Shown here: positions 37,501 to 45,300 of the stretch, one piece after another
Layout: the number at the start of each line of letters is the position of its first letter
Numbering within the stretch: the stretch's first letter is position 1
Origin: Limnomonas spitsbergensis
Taxonomy: Eukaryota > Chlorophyta > Chlorophyceae > Chlamydomonadales
DNA length: 64,000 nt
Direction of reading: 5' to 3'
Assembly: GCA_037349105.1 (NCBI GenBank)
Contig: JAYJMM010000120.1
Location: forward strand, 3,531,001-3,595,000
Position numbers and translations under genes: made by a program
Notes under the pieces: generated by a model
What the model was told of the DNA's origin: nothing
What the model saw: the letters and a program-made list of their open reading frames with translations, nothing else
Databases searched by the model: none

Positions 37501-37661
37501 GACGTGCCCTGGTTCACACTGAAATAAAGCTGCCAAGGAAGTGGCCATGCAGCCATGCATCCCTGCATGTTGCAATACACCCACAAAGATCACGCACCCG
37601 TGATGAGAAACTCGAGCATTGTCGCGGCTGCAAACGTGGCGATCTTGGAGTTCTTGCCCAT
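13532..37661 (-). CDS. SMP and triple-C2 membrane tethering / lipid-transfer protein (E-Syt / tricalbin / NTMC2-like)
   Basis: I assembled 22 minus-strand exons: 37661-37598, 36224-36112, 34711-34577, 33461-33369, 32636-32495, 31699-31614, 30338-30195, 28225-27926, 27023-26935, 26497-26404, 26067-26011, 25119-24970, 24675-24586, 23955-23883, 22424-22262, 21586-21490, 20575-20426, 19330-19229, 17849-17269, 16929-16833, 16503-16225, 15052-13532. Their phases agree at every junction and sum to 1,539 codons plus stop. Domains: N-terminal hydrophobic hairpin (about 7-42), SMP (about 66-259), Ala-rich linker, divergent C2A (389-519), C2B (532-650), C2C (680-935), low-complexity tail. In the known family the SMP domain carries lipids between membranes and the C2 domains bind the opposing membrane, at ER contact sites. 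One donor (24586) is GC instead of GT. The start at 37661 is the ATG nearest the hydrophobic segment; an in-frame ATG at 37853 is possible. Splicing is inferred, not observed. Confidence 0.85.
15058..15110 (+). repeat. Telomere-like TTCAGGG array at an acceptor site
   Basis: About seven heptamers of ttcaggg, one with a substitution. On the transcribed strand this is a CCCTGAA array directly before the CAG acceptor of the last exon of the SMP-C2 gene, where it serves as the pyrimidine-rich tract. Confidence 0.7.
15341..16152 (+). repeat. 32-bp satellite in an intron
   Basis: About 25 tandem copies of a 32-bp unit containing cctaaaccccaggg and tgtgtgtcacccacacaa. Variants swap taaacc for tgaacc and caccc for caacc. 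The unit holds an imperfect palindrome (tgtgtg against cacaca). It lies between exons 21 and 22 of the SMP-C2 gene. Confidence 0.95.
16555..16640 (-). repeat. Partial copy of the exon 21 acceptor junction
   Basis: The stretch ggtgcgacaccctcacctag at the real junction (about 16489-16508) recurs about 120 bases upstream on the transcript, together with the preceding gccgccaggggc block. It is a two-copy member of the splice-junction arrays. Confidence 0.7.
16833..19330 (-). CDS. SMP-C2 protein exons 18-20: third C2 domain with low-complexity insertion
   Basis: Exon 18 (19330-19229) reads VVLLSARNLPPRSASLARG and DAYCSISFAGSRQ. Exon 19 (17849-17269) continues VTPVVRQSQEPSWNFTTLF, then has about 120 Ser/Asn/Ala/Gln-rich residues before LLLRIDMKDVDPL. 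Exon 20 (16929-16833) ends YALLDVDAIVPEP with WEQWLPLRKG. The C2 strands and the closing W-x-x-L are recognisable, split by the insertion between strands. Only one loop-1 Asp remains, so calcium binding is unlikely. Confidence 0.75.
18358..19136 (+). repeat. 50-bp satellite in an intron
   Basis: About 15.5 copies of a unit with ataagcaaggattatgcgat, gcaggtctcatgatacaatg and caggtatatg. Copies are nearly identical, indicating recent expansion. Lies between exons 18 and 19 of the SMP-C2 gene and is followed by a run of about 22 C at 19141-19162. Confidence 0.95.
19331..20008 (-). repeat. 113-bp acceptor-junction array before exon 18
   Basis: Each unit repeats the 3' splice site and first 50 or so bases of exon 18, which encode VVLLSARNLPPRSASL. 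The first exon bases would be at 19330 (used), 19443, 19556, 19669, 19782 and 19895, exactly 113 bp apart; a seventh, decayed copy lies near 19960-20008. As 113 is not a multiple of three, use of an upstream copy would change the frame. Confidence 0.95.
20040..20425 (-). repeat. Donor-junction array after exon 17
   Basis: Units repeat the end of exon 17 (AVQQMV, LFAQTLG, ATLQ) and its GTGAGG donor. Exon-end positions are 20426 (used), 20326, 20226 and 20148, mostly 100 bp apart, with a further decayed unit to about 20040. Confidence 0.9.
20426..23955 (-). CDS. SMP-C2 protein exons 14-17: canonical C2 domain
   Basis: Exon 14 (23955-23883) gives the first strand, RTIVLQILE. Exon 15 (22424-22262) gives ARSLSPKDWAGTSDPYVKMQ and the loop to TPVWNRTFILPENP. 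Exon 16 (21586-21490) gives IRLEMFDSGVSRDESLGAV. Exon 17 (20575-20426) gives DRWLQLIGEDTGEVRVRLAA. This is a textbook C2 order, including SDPYVK and W-N. Loop 1 keeps both Asp (KDW and SDP); loop 3 keeps FDS and RDES, but the second Asp of the usual DxD is Gly. It is the one C2 domain here that could plausibly bind calcium. Confidence 0.85.
22164..22225 (+). repeat. 9-10 bp AT-rich minisatellite
   Basis: Six or seven copies of aaaatgagt(a) in the intron downstream of exon 15 of the SMP-C2 gene. Confidence 0.85.
22425..22765 (-). repeat. Acceptor-junction array before exon 15
   Basis: The block gctgagggagcgggctgcag, which spans the acceptor of exon 15, recurs four or five times upstream with varied spacing, several times followed by a gagaggcaggat block. 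Confidence 0.75.
23481..24070 (-). repeat. Repeats at both junctions of exon 14
   Basis: The 24-codon exon 14 (23955-23883) has a near copy at about 24068-23999 upstream, still reading TWGALGRHHTPG. Decayed copies of its 3' end and GTGAGG donor lie downstream near 23820, 23640, 23560 and 23500. Confidence 0.65.
24375..24545 (+). repeat. Dispersed repeat family R4 copy
   Basis: Contains aattcagctac, ctgctgcatgggcc, tcaaggtttggtcc and, at the end, aataaacacag. Matches copies at 35885-36055 and 36925-37075. Sits in an intron of the SMP-C2 gene, in the opposite orientation to it. Confidence 0.65.
24586..27023 (-). CDS. SMP-C2 protein exons 9-13: divergent first C2 domain
   Basis: Exon 9 (27023-26935) encodes an acidic Ser-rich linker, GSMDHGSDEEQALSSTST. 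Exons 10-13 (26497-26404, 26067-26011, 25119-24970, 24675-24586) give RLAVVATNVDTKL, VQEAIKMALGNKNGIIRLE, VQDTSRGGQVLAFALLHV and ASITLQLSTDPWVYRQQ. The pattern of strands, with a W near the end followed by an L-x-L strand, fits the C-terminal half of a C2 domain. The calcium-binding Asp residues are absent, so binding, if any, should not need calcium. The donor of exon 13 is GCGAGT, a GC-AG intron; a GT donor 39 bases further on is the alternative and also keeps the phase. Confidence 0.65.
25120..25670 (-). repeat. Acceptor-junction array before exon 12, with alternating units
   Basis: Five copies of the acceptor plus the first 20 or so codons of exon 12 (VQDTSRGGQVLAFALLHV). First exon bases are 25119 (used), 25257, 25378, 25525 and 25646, giving spacings of 138, 121, 147 and 121. 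Long and short units alternate and differ in their intron part (one ends gcatcgctt, the other tctatgt), so the array grew as dimers. Confidence 0.9.
25700..26010 (-). repeat. Donor-junction array after exon 11
   Basis: The end of exon 11 (NGIIRLE) and its GTATGTGATGG donor recur at about 25863-25925; shorter remnants with gatgatcccgttggagag lie at about 25707 and 25790. Confidence 0.75.
26498..26640 (-). repeat. Acceptor-junction duplication before exon 10
   Basis: The block ccgccagccgcctga and its flanks (acattggtggc before, gggacaaa and gatgcaaggcg after) occur at the real acceptor and again about 120 bp upstream on the transcript. Confidence 0.8.
27024..27700 (-). repeat. Acceptor-junction array before exon 9
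   Basis: Around five decayed copies of the exon 9 start (on the plus strand ctcatc, then gccatggtccatcgatccct), at about 27115, 27330, 27430, 27550 and 27645, separated by gggcgacaggaag-type sub-repeats. Confidence 0.8.
27926..28225 (-). CDS. SMP-C2 protein exon 8: Ala-rich linker
   Basis: A 100-codon exon starting AIDTTVNIFVESVQGLQ and passing into an Ala/Gly/Thr-rich stretch before ending ILLKAVGGLLPAVT. It joins the SMP domain to the C2 region. Acceptor and donor are both canonical and the phase is 0 on both sides. No domain is recognised inside. Confidence 0.7.
28339..28516 (+). repeat. 27-bp minisatellite
   Basis: About seven copies of a unit with ctgctgacatggat and gaggtttataagg, in the intron upstream of exon 8 of the SMP-C2 gene. 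The unit is a multiple of three, so open frames across it are artefacts. Confidence 0.9.
29216..30136 (+). repeat. 920-bp compound pentanucleotide array
   Basis: Three blocks: pure (ctttc)n at 29216-29400, about 37 copies; a mixed ccctc/ctgtc block at 29401-29580; pure (ctgtc)n at 29581-30130, about 110 copies. A run of C precedes it at 29081-29099. All open frames inside are by-products of a stop-free pentamer. On the transcribed strand it is a purine-rich GACAG/GAAAG tract starting about 60 bases after the donor of exon 7. Confidence 0.97.
30195..34711 (-). CDS. SMP-C2 protein exons 3-7: SMP lipid-transfer domain
   Basis: Five exons (34711-34577, 33461-33369, 32636-32495, 31699-31614, 30338-30195) encode about 200 residues with the SMP hallmarks in order. 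The domain begins ESAMWMSLLMGEIWGPF, like the (E)S-x-x-W-x-N-x-x-L-x-x-x-W opening of the family. It continues with GTEAPKMSNYRVF and LECDMELDSASM, then VSNLNIKGSMKI and LLLSFKEVPDANFKLQ. The last exon closes with FKAAIKDSLVEPRRAAI, matching the I-x-x-x-I-x-x-x-LV-P-R end of SMP domains. The EPRR form recalls plant NTMC2 proteins. No residue needed for the fold is obviously missing. Confidence 0.85.
30420..30940 (-). repeat. Acceptor-junction array before exon 7
   Basis: Five decayed copies, at about 30420, 30520, 30640, 30740 and 30870, of the acceptor and start of exon 7 (ISGLPLVGQQDVPKLAFF). The block ggcacgtcctgctgcccca is the clearest marker. Confidence 0.85.
31283..31345 (+). repeat. 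Dispersed repeat family R5 copy
   Basis: Contains ggggcgtgggagttgagg, then gcgcagcctgggccgaagc. Related copies: about 32020-32100 and 54293-54355. Confidence 0.6.
31700..31825 (-). repeat. 82-bp acceptor-junction duplication before exon 6
   Basis: The stretch ggatgattttcattgaacct at the acceptor of exon 6 recurs at about 31765-31795, with ggtaaaggaaaagccaaaca after each copy. A run of 11 G lies in between. Confidence 0.85.
32755..33368 (-). repeat. Donor-junction array after exon 4
   Basis: Four units repeat the end of exon 4 (LLDMS, APKM-NYR) with its donor, near 33225-33290, 33105-33140, 32970-33030 and 32840-32890, separated by copies of a ggttaccctgcccc(c)tgctgcag block and runs of C. 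Confidence 0.85.
33462..33660 (-). repeat. Acceptor-junction duplication before exon 4
   Basis: The acceptor and first codons of exon 4 (plus-strand gcgactttctcctgcaaaga) recur as gcgaccttttcctgcaagga at about 33620-33640, with gcaggagcggctg and gggacaacac shared on either side. Confidence 0.85.
34712..35340 (-). repeat. Acceptor-junction array before exon 3
   Basis: Five further copies of the acceptor and first codons of exon 3, at about 34840, 34950, 35065, 35165 and 35295, each with cacctgcaagcagattt or a variant and a gaggct-gacgg-gc block. Spacing is about 105-130 bp. Confidence 0.85.
35885..36055 (+). repeat. Dispersed repeat family R4 copy
   Basis: Starts caattcagctac, contains gcaagccctgctg and tcaagctttggtcccc, and ends taataaacacaa. 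Lies in intron 2 of the SMP-C2 gene on the opposite strand. Confidence 0.65.
36112..37661 (-). CDS. SMP-C2 protein exons 1-2: N-terminal membrane anchor
   Basis: Exon 1 (37661-37598) starts MGKNSKIATFAAATMLEF and ends in phase 1. Exon 2 (36224-36112) completes a Gly codon and continues GLIWSPVACALAFILL before a charged stretch, AEEENRRLEIKRAEEK. Together they give about 35 mostly hydrophobic residues with a central Gly-Gly, which suits the hairpin anchor of extended synaptotagmins in the ER membrane, followed by a short helix leading to the SMP domain. The intron between them contains repeat-family R4 copies and telomere-like motifs. Confidence 0.75.
36925..37075 (+). repeat. Dispersed repeat family R4 copy
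   Basis: Starts ataattcagctac, with acaagctctgctgctgaggcc, then gtcaaggtttagtccc. Less similar at its 3' end. Confidence 0.6.
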
Positions 37662-38866
37662 GCCTCGGGTGGGCTGGGGATCCGAGGGAGCATCCAAATC
37701 CGGTGATTTTACACACGCTGCGATGTGCGTCGATGGAGTGGAAAACCTTAACGCCCTTCGGCCATTTAAATCGCTGTAACCTTTTGTTTTTTTCGATATC
37801 TGACGTGGAGGGGGGTGCAACGCCACCCTCCGTATGAACGCCGTAGTCCGCATACTAGTTCATAACTTCTCTTCTACTTGGCGATGACATTCGCCGCTTG
37901 TCACTTGGCGAATGGGCCTTCAAACGTTTAACGCTGAGGACCTGGTTTAACGCACCTGGGTTGAATGTCGACCCCAAACCCTACACCCCCCAAGGGTTCT
38001 GGAGCCTTTGTTTGAACTCTCAGCACGGCTCGCGCCTCTTCGCCACCCTCTATGCCCAAGTTATTTTGAGGCTTATTTAATGTATTCTAACTGGTGTAAT
38101 TGAAATGTAACACTGGCGCCAAGTACTCACCACAATCAAATTTTGAGTACCGTGTAGCTAAGGTACTTTCGCTCCGTCTTGCATCCAATTGCGGCGTTAA
38201 CTTATTTTTACCAGAGAGCGTCGTAAGGCATCAGGATCCAGGGAGCCATCTACACCAGCTGAGGGTTCGCTATGGATGTGGCGAGCTCATGGCCCTCTCA
38301 GGTTCGAAACATTTTTGGGAGCCACTTTTTACCTGCCAATGTAGCTGTGTAGAGCATGGCATGAAACGAGCTAGGTACACCGGGCATGGCAGCTGTTTAG
38401 GGCAGGGTATGGGACAGGGCAGGGCATGGACCGCTTCTTGTCCACCCAAAGGCAGCTGTAAAGGACATGGCATGGAACGGGCCTGGCAGCCAGTATGATT
38501 TCCACATTCAACTCTGCCCATAGCATGCTCCGCGGCCTGACCACCATCTATGCTGAAACTCCAACCCAGCTGCTTGATGAATTTTACGGCTGTTCGTTTC
38601 ATTCTGTGCCAAACCTCGTTTTGGGGCCTCCGTGCGGCCAGAACTGGGCGGATGAGGACCAAAGCGTGGACCAGCCTACAGCCGGTGGCCCAAGCGGCAG
38701 AGCCGCACTAGGCGTCCAGGCCCTTGCAGCCGTAGGCCGTGCTGTAGCCGAGTTGCAGCTGAAGCACGCTTACATGAACAGTGAAAGTTATAGCAAAAAA
38801 CAAACCAGCCCATCTGTTGCAGTGGAATGGAAATGGACAAGTTCTTACATTTGTTTATGCTCATAA
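37662..38866. promoter_or_regulatory. Divergent intergenic region
   Basis: The SMP-C2 gene starts leftward at 37661 (or 37853) and the BRCT-BAH gene is transcribed rightward, with its reading frame open from 38867. The region between should hold both promoters, and may hold a first exon of the BRCT-BAH gene, since no ATG occurs in that frame near its start. I see no convincing TATA box. An R4-type tail (gcagctgaagcacgct) lies at about 38690-38775. Confidence 0.4.
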
Positions 38867-39052
38867 TCTCATGTACGTCTGCATCACACCCTGCAACAGA
38901 CCCTGCCTCTTTTCTGCGCAACACAAGTCATCGAAGTTGCGCCCTCGCCCCCGAGGCAGCCCCCCAGCCAACGCTTAGCCTCGCTGTGCAGCAACCTGGC
39001 GGCGTCCAGCCCAGCAGGCTCGCCTCTCGCCAGATCCGCCACCCTTCAGGCA

Positions 39053-42000
39053 GTGAGCAAACCCCAGGCTACAAGCTCTCAGGCCTGTGCTCTAAATAGA
39101 GACACAAACCTTCGCGGTGGTGGTACTGGATCCAGCCAACCAGCCCGGCTGCAGGAGGACAGAGAGCCACGGCCGACGCAAGCACTTTCTTTGCCTGGGG
39201 AGCTACCGCAGAGTGGACTGAGCTGCAGACCGGATGGAGAGCAACAGCCGATTGGGCAGGGCTGCAGCCCAACTGGAAAACAACAGCAGTGTGGGCAGGG
39301 CTGCTGCCCAACTGGAAAACAACAGCTGAGTGGGCAGCCGAGCAGGCCAGGCTACAGCCCAGCAAGCAGGCAGCTGAGCGGGCTGGGCTGCAGCCCAGTT
39401 AGCAGGCAACAGCCAAGCTTGCAGCTAGTCATGACGAATGCGACCCTGGATGCAGCGGGCAGCGGGCAGCAGCTGTGCAGTGTCACAGCTGACAAATTTG
39501 TGGCCAGGAGTCGGATTCTGGATGCAGTGGTCAGCGTGACACCGGATGCAGTGGTTGGCGGGCAGCAGCTGTGCGGAGATGAAGCTTGCAATGCCGGCGC
39601 ATGCGCTGAAACACCGGATGCAGCGGGCAGCAGGCAGCAGCTGAGCGCCGACGCAGTTGACAAACCTTTGGCAGGGAGTCATCACCCACCCCCACTGGAG
39701 CCTCCAGCAGCCGACAGCCAGCTCCTTAGCATGCATCTGGTGATGACCTCTGCAGAGGCAGAGCAGCAGGCATGTTTTGAGGTGCCCCACGAGACGGTTC
39801 AGCCCCCTGAGATGGCTTTCTTGCGCTGTGATGAGGCTGCACCGCCCTCGGACCAGACTGGTTTGCCTTCTCCCGTCAAAGTTGCCCAACCTGCATGCAG
39901 ATCTCTTTTGGAAGCTGCCCAGGCTGCAGAATTGCCTGATGTGGAAGCTGCCAGCTCTGCCAGCAGGTCTCCTGTGGAAGCTGCTGAGGCTGCAGGATTG
40001 CCTGATGCGGAAGCTGCCAGGCCTGCCAGCATGACTCCTGTGGAAGCTGCCGAGGCTGCAGGATTGCCTGATGCGGAAGCTGCCAGGTCTGCCAGCAGGT
40101 TTCCTGTGGAAGCTGCCGAGGCTGCAGTATTGCCTGATGCGGAAGCTGCCAGGTCTGCCAGCAGGATTTCTGTGGAAGCTGCCGAGGCTGCAAGAGTGCC
40201 TGCTACGGCAGCTGCCGGGCCTGCCAGCAGATCTGTGGAAGCTGCCGAGCATGCAGGTGTGCCTGCTGCAACAGCTGCTGGATCTGCATGCACCTCTCCT
40301 GTGGAAGCTGACCAGGCTGAAAGATTGCCTGCCGCGTCAGCTGTTGGGGCTTTATGCGCTTCTGCTGTAGATGCTGCTCAAGCTTCAGGTGTGCCTGCTG
40401 CGGCAACTGCTGGATCTGCATGCACTTCTCATGTGGAAGCTGCCCAGGCTGCAGAGGTGCCTAATGCAGCAGCTCCTGGATCTGCAGGCACTGTGGAAGC
40501 TGCAGGCACATCTGCTGTAGAAGCTACCCATGCTGCTGACATGCCTGAAGCAGCAGCTGCAGGGTCTGCGGGAGAGCAACCAGCCATGGCCGCTGCTGAC
40601 GCAGCAGTGGCGTTAGACCTTGAGGGCTTAGCCGCGGGGGACTTTGCCCTTGAGGGGCTAGCTCTGGATCGCATGACCAGCACCGCTCGCCCAGACGATG
40701 CACCTGGTGCAGTGCTACCAGTCCCAGAGGTGTGCCACCCTAAAGGCCTGGGCCCTCGGATGCATGGTTCTGCCTCAGATGTCACTGGGGGGCATGCAGC
40801 ACACGCTGTCCAGCTCGTAGACGGTCAAAATGGCGCAGTAGATGAGGGAGGAGTGTTGGTTTCTCCGCCCCAGGTATCTCAGCCACAGCTGGAGCCACAG
40901 CCGCAATCACAGGTACAGCCTCAGCTACATCCTCAGCCACAAGATGATTCTGTGCTACTGCATGTAGGCATGCAAGTGGAGGTTGAGCTGCAACAACAGC
41001 AGCAGCAGCATCTTCCAGAGCAGCAGCAGCAGCAGCAGCAGATGGAGGAACAGCAGCTACCGGATCAGCAGCAGCAGCAGCAGCAGCAACTGGAGGAACA
41101 GCAGCAGCAACAGCCGCCACCGCCGCTGCCATTGCTGCCGAGGCCGCCGGCAGAACTGCAGCCTCAGATGGTCGCGGGGCATGCTGGTGACATGGACATG
41201 GAGGTTGATGAGCGCGGTGAGGACATGGACGTCGAGGACCTCGATCTGCAGCTGACCCTGACATCGCCTTCAAGCCAGCAGGAGGTAGCCCAGTGGGCGG
41301 AGTCGGCTGCCCAGGACACAGCCATGGGTGCACCTCCTGAAAACGTAGCCGTCGAGCTGGCTTCTCGAGATCAAGGCGTTGAGCTAGGTGCCTCTGGTTC
41401 AGCTGCCGAGCTTCCTTCCATCCGGGCAGCTCCGTCGCTGGCAAAAGCCTTAAGCCTGGATGCTGCTGGTTCTCAACCTGGCAAGGCGCATCCACGGCCC
41501 GCTGGAAGCGCTGCTACCGAATCTGAAGCCCCGCAGCAGCAGCCCGCTGAGGGCGCCAGTGCTAGGTCTGATGCCGCCCAGCCACTACCCACTGAGAGAT
41601 TCAGGGACGGATCTGATGGCTTCCAGGAGCCGCCCTTTGAGAGATCCAGGGTCAGATTTAATGCCCCACAGTTGCTGCCAGCTGAGGGCGCCAGTGCTGG
41701 GTCAGAATCCCCCCAGCCACTGCCTATTGAGAGATCCAGGGCCACATCTGATGCCCCCCAGCCATCGCCCGCTGAGAGCGCCATTCCTGGGTCCGATGCC
41801 CCCCAGCCATTGCCCGCTGAGAGCGCCATTCCTGGGTCCGATGCCCCCCAGCCATTGCCTGCTGAGAGCGCCATTCCTGGGTCCGATGCCCCCCAGCCGC
41901 CGCCTGCTGAGGGCGCCAGTACTGGGTCCGATGCCCCCCAGCTGCTGCCTGTTGAGGGCGCCAGTGCTGGGTCCGATGCCCCCCAGCCGTCCCCAGATTC

Positions 42001-42346
42001 TAGCCAGCTTCATCCTCATACTCAGGAGGCCTCTGGGAGCCCTGCCCGGGCGCCTCCTGGGGCCTGCCAGGGACCTTTGTCTGGGGCCTGTCAGGCAGCT
42101 CTACCCGAGGCCTGTCAGACAGCTCTGCCTGTGGCTTGCCAGGAAGCTTCGCCTGGGGCCTGCCAGGAAGCTCCGTCTGGGACCTGCCAGGAAGCTCCGT
42201 CTGGGGCCTGCCAGGCAGCTCTACCCAAGGCCTGTCAGGCAGTTTCACCTGGGGCCTGCGAAAGGATTAGCGAAAGTCGGCAGCTGGCTCCACTACTAGT
42301 TGGAAGTGAAGGACAGCCACTCGCTCTCCCCGGCAGCGAAGGGCAG
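39053..42346 (+). CDS. BRCT-BAH protein first large exon: repeat-rich N-terminal region
   Basis: About 1,100 codons. Gln/Gly/Cys repeats with a GCSPTGKQQ-type unit (39240-39420) are followed by a 22-residue Ala-rich repeat (39880-40575), a poly-Gln region interrupted by Leu, Glu and Pro (40990-41120), an acidic stretch MDMEVDERGEDMDVEDLDLQ, a 15-residue Pro/Ser repeat, and an 8-residue Cys repeat (42055-42260). The frame runs on to a stop at 42374-42376. I end the exon at 42346 because a GTGCGT donor there joins in phase to the exon at 42921. Antisense open frames across it are shadows. Confidence 0.75.
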
Positions 42347-45300
42347 GTGCGTGTCTGCTCAAGTGCTCAGATCTGAGGCTTGCAAGTGTTGGGGGATGGA
42401 TCATGGAAAAATAAAATACTAAGGAGAAATAAAGCCCCCCTTTCATGAAAGGGAGTTAAGGATATGGATGCATCGGGAGGTTTGTGGTTTGCCGAAGTTT
42501 TTTTAAACAAATCCAGCCTGGCTGGGCACATCTCAGCAGCCATACAAAATCGCTACCTGATACTCATGCACATGCACACCACACAAATAGCTGTCAGACG
42601 CACAGCACATGGATTTTCACGTGCACACGCTTTCAGACGCAATGCACGTGCATGTGAACATGCTCAAGCTTTGAGACGCACTGCACAGGCACATGTACAT
42701 ACACAAGCTCTTGGGAACACGACGCATGCACATGTACATACACAAGCTGTTGGGCGCCCTGCACAAGCACAAACTGTCCGACGCACGTGGACATGGACAT
42801 GGTGGCTGCCTTCATGCCATGCTCTGCTCTGCTCCCATATGCACATCATGCATGCATGCAACTCTTCATGTCCTTGTCTCTCATGATTCACCCCCCTTGG
42901 TACACTGCTCCCCCCTGCAGGGTGGCACCTTACCCGACAGCTATTGTGGGGCCCTCCCGGAGCTGAGGCAGGAGGCGAACAGGATTCACAAAGGTGGGTG
43001 CTGGGGGGTGGAGCTTCAAGTCATCACGGCCTCCTCTGTTATGTGCACTCCTGATGGCGACCAGCACCAACAGTAGTGTGAAGAAGTGAGGAGGCACCCA
43101 CCATGCAAGGTTTAGGCATCATCTGAAGGGCCTCGGTGCGATTTTCTGGAGGATGCCGGGTTGCTGGCGACAAATGTATGTCTTTCGTGAACCTCTCAAA
43201 CACAGTGGATGCAGCTGCTGTTAAGCTTTATAAAACAATTGATGAACCAGGCCAAAATGTTTGCACCCACAGTCTCCAAGCATCTAGAGCACACAAACAT
43301 TCTTCTTGAGGCCCCCCTCCCCATTTTGCTTTGACTAGGTATGAACCTAGGTATGAAGCAGGGGGGTCTGGAGCTTAGTGCATCCAGCCTAACACGTTTT
43401 GTGTACCTGACCATGCGTCTGCTGGCCATTCCTAGGTATCGTCTGCTGGCCATTCCTAGGTATGACCCAGCAAGATCCAGAGCTCAGTGCAGCCAGTCTA
43501 ACAAGGTTGCTGTACCTGACCCTGTGTCTGTTGGCCTTTCCTAGGTATGACCCAGGGTTTTCCAGTCTGAAGCAGGGGGATCCGGAGCTCAGTGCAGCCA
43601 GCCTAACACGTTCTGTGTACCTGACCCTGTGTCTTCTGGCCATTCCTAGGTATGAAGCAGGGGGATCCGGAGCTCAATGAATTCAGCCTAACACGTGTTA
43701 TGTACCTGACCCTGTGTCTCCTGGCCATTCCTAGGTATGACCCAGGGAGATCCGGAGCTCAATGAATTCAGCCTAACACGTGTTATGTACCTGACCCTGT
43801 GTCTCCTGGCCATTCCTAGGTATGACCCAGGGAGATCCGGAGCTCAATGAATTCAGCCTAACACGTTTTGTGTACCTGACCATGCATCTGCTGGCCATTC
43901 TTAGGTATGAGCCAGGGAGACCCAGCGCTCAGTGCAGCCAGCCTAACACGTTATGTGTCCCTGACCATGCATCTTCTGGCCATTCTTAGGTATGACCCAG
44001 GGAGATCCGGAGCTCAGTGCAGCCAGCGTCATCCTCACAGAGGACCTCAAGATCACGATGGCCACGGCCTTCGGTGCCAAAGTCACTGCCAAGCAACGGG
44101 AGACTGAGGCAGTACGACAGGTACAGTGCCATAGATCGCCACTGGTGGTCCCTTTTACGTCTATGTTGGACAGTCTACACTGCTTATGTTTGTTAGAATT
44201 GTAAGCAGCAGCAAAGCAGGGAGGTGGTGGGGGTGGCAGGTTTGTTGACCCCACTCATATTTCCTGCCTCTGCAGCCTTTCCTTCCAGTTCTCTCCCACT
44301 TCCCCCTGTGCCATATAGGAAGACAGGTTTGCATCTCAACCCACTTTTCCTTGCTGCTCCTCCTCCTCTCCCTCCCCCTCCTCCCGCCCGCCTCTCCCTC
44401 CCCGCCTCTTCCCCCCCCTCTCCCTTCCCCCCTCCTCTCCCTCCCTGACCTCCCCCCCCCCCCCTCCCTCTTCCCTCCCCTTGCTGCCCCCCCCTCCTCT
44501 CCCCCCCCTCTCTTCCCTGCCCGCCAGGCCATGGACCAGTGGGAGCTTGTCCTGCTGAGATCCTTGATGTACATCGGCATGCCTGTCCTGGAGGTTCACG
44601 AAACCATGCAAGACCAGGCGGACGATGAGGGCCTGCCAGACGACATACTAAGTCCGGCTGAGTGTAAGGTAATTGTACAATTGAAGAATGGACGGAGAAT
44701 TGAGGCCTGCCAGACGGAATGCCGTTTCTAGATGCGCCTCTGAGTGCGAGGTACATACCAATAGTAAGGATGGGGAGGACGATGAAGGCGTGCCAGACGG
44801 CGTACTAAGTGCGGCTGAGTGTCAGATACATAAGCCATTGTAACAAATGGACTGAGAATCAGGGCTATCCAGACGGCATGCCGTTTCTAGATGTGCCTCT
44901 GAGTGCAAGGTAAATAAATACTAAAAAATGGGGAGGAGGACCAGGGCATGCCAGACGGCTTAGGAAGTGTGTGAGTTCAAGGTGGATAAATTATGGCGAA
45001 GTTGCATGCATTGTGGAGTGGTTCCGGAGCTGCCAGACAGCGAACTGAGCGTGGCTGAGTGCAAAGTAAATGAACACACGAATGAGCACGTAATGGATGG
45101 GCGCAGTGCTCTTGGACCTGTCGGACGTATGTACTGAGTGTGGCCGTGTGCCAGGTGGGGGAATGAACAAAAACACAGGTCAGGGCACAGAATCAGGTCC
45201 TGCTTGATTGGCAGCGCGCCGAGTGCAGCTGAGTGCAAAGTCAATGAACACACAGATGAACACGTTATGAATGTGCGCGGTGCTCTGGGACCTGCCGGTC

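Noticed and set aside
38100..38498. Open frame upstream of the BRCT-BAH gene as an N-terminal FHA domain
   Set aside because: An FHA domain would suit an MDC1-like protein, but the frame lacks the conserved GR, SxxH and GxxNG positions and no in-phase donor leads into the next exon.
39425..40293. Antisense open frames of 165-275 codons
   Set aside because: They follow the period of the 66-bp coding repeat; the sense frame is longer and spliced in phase.
42374..42376. In-frame stop as the end of an independent gene
   Set aside because: A GTGCGT donor 27 bases earlier joins in phase 0 to an exon at 42921, and the chain then stays in phase to the BAH domain; a separate gene would need an unexplained coincidence of phases.
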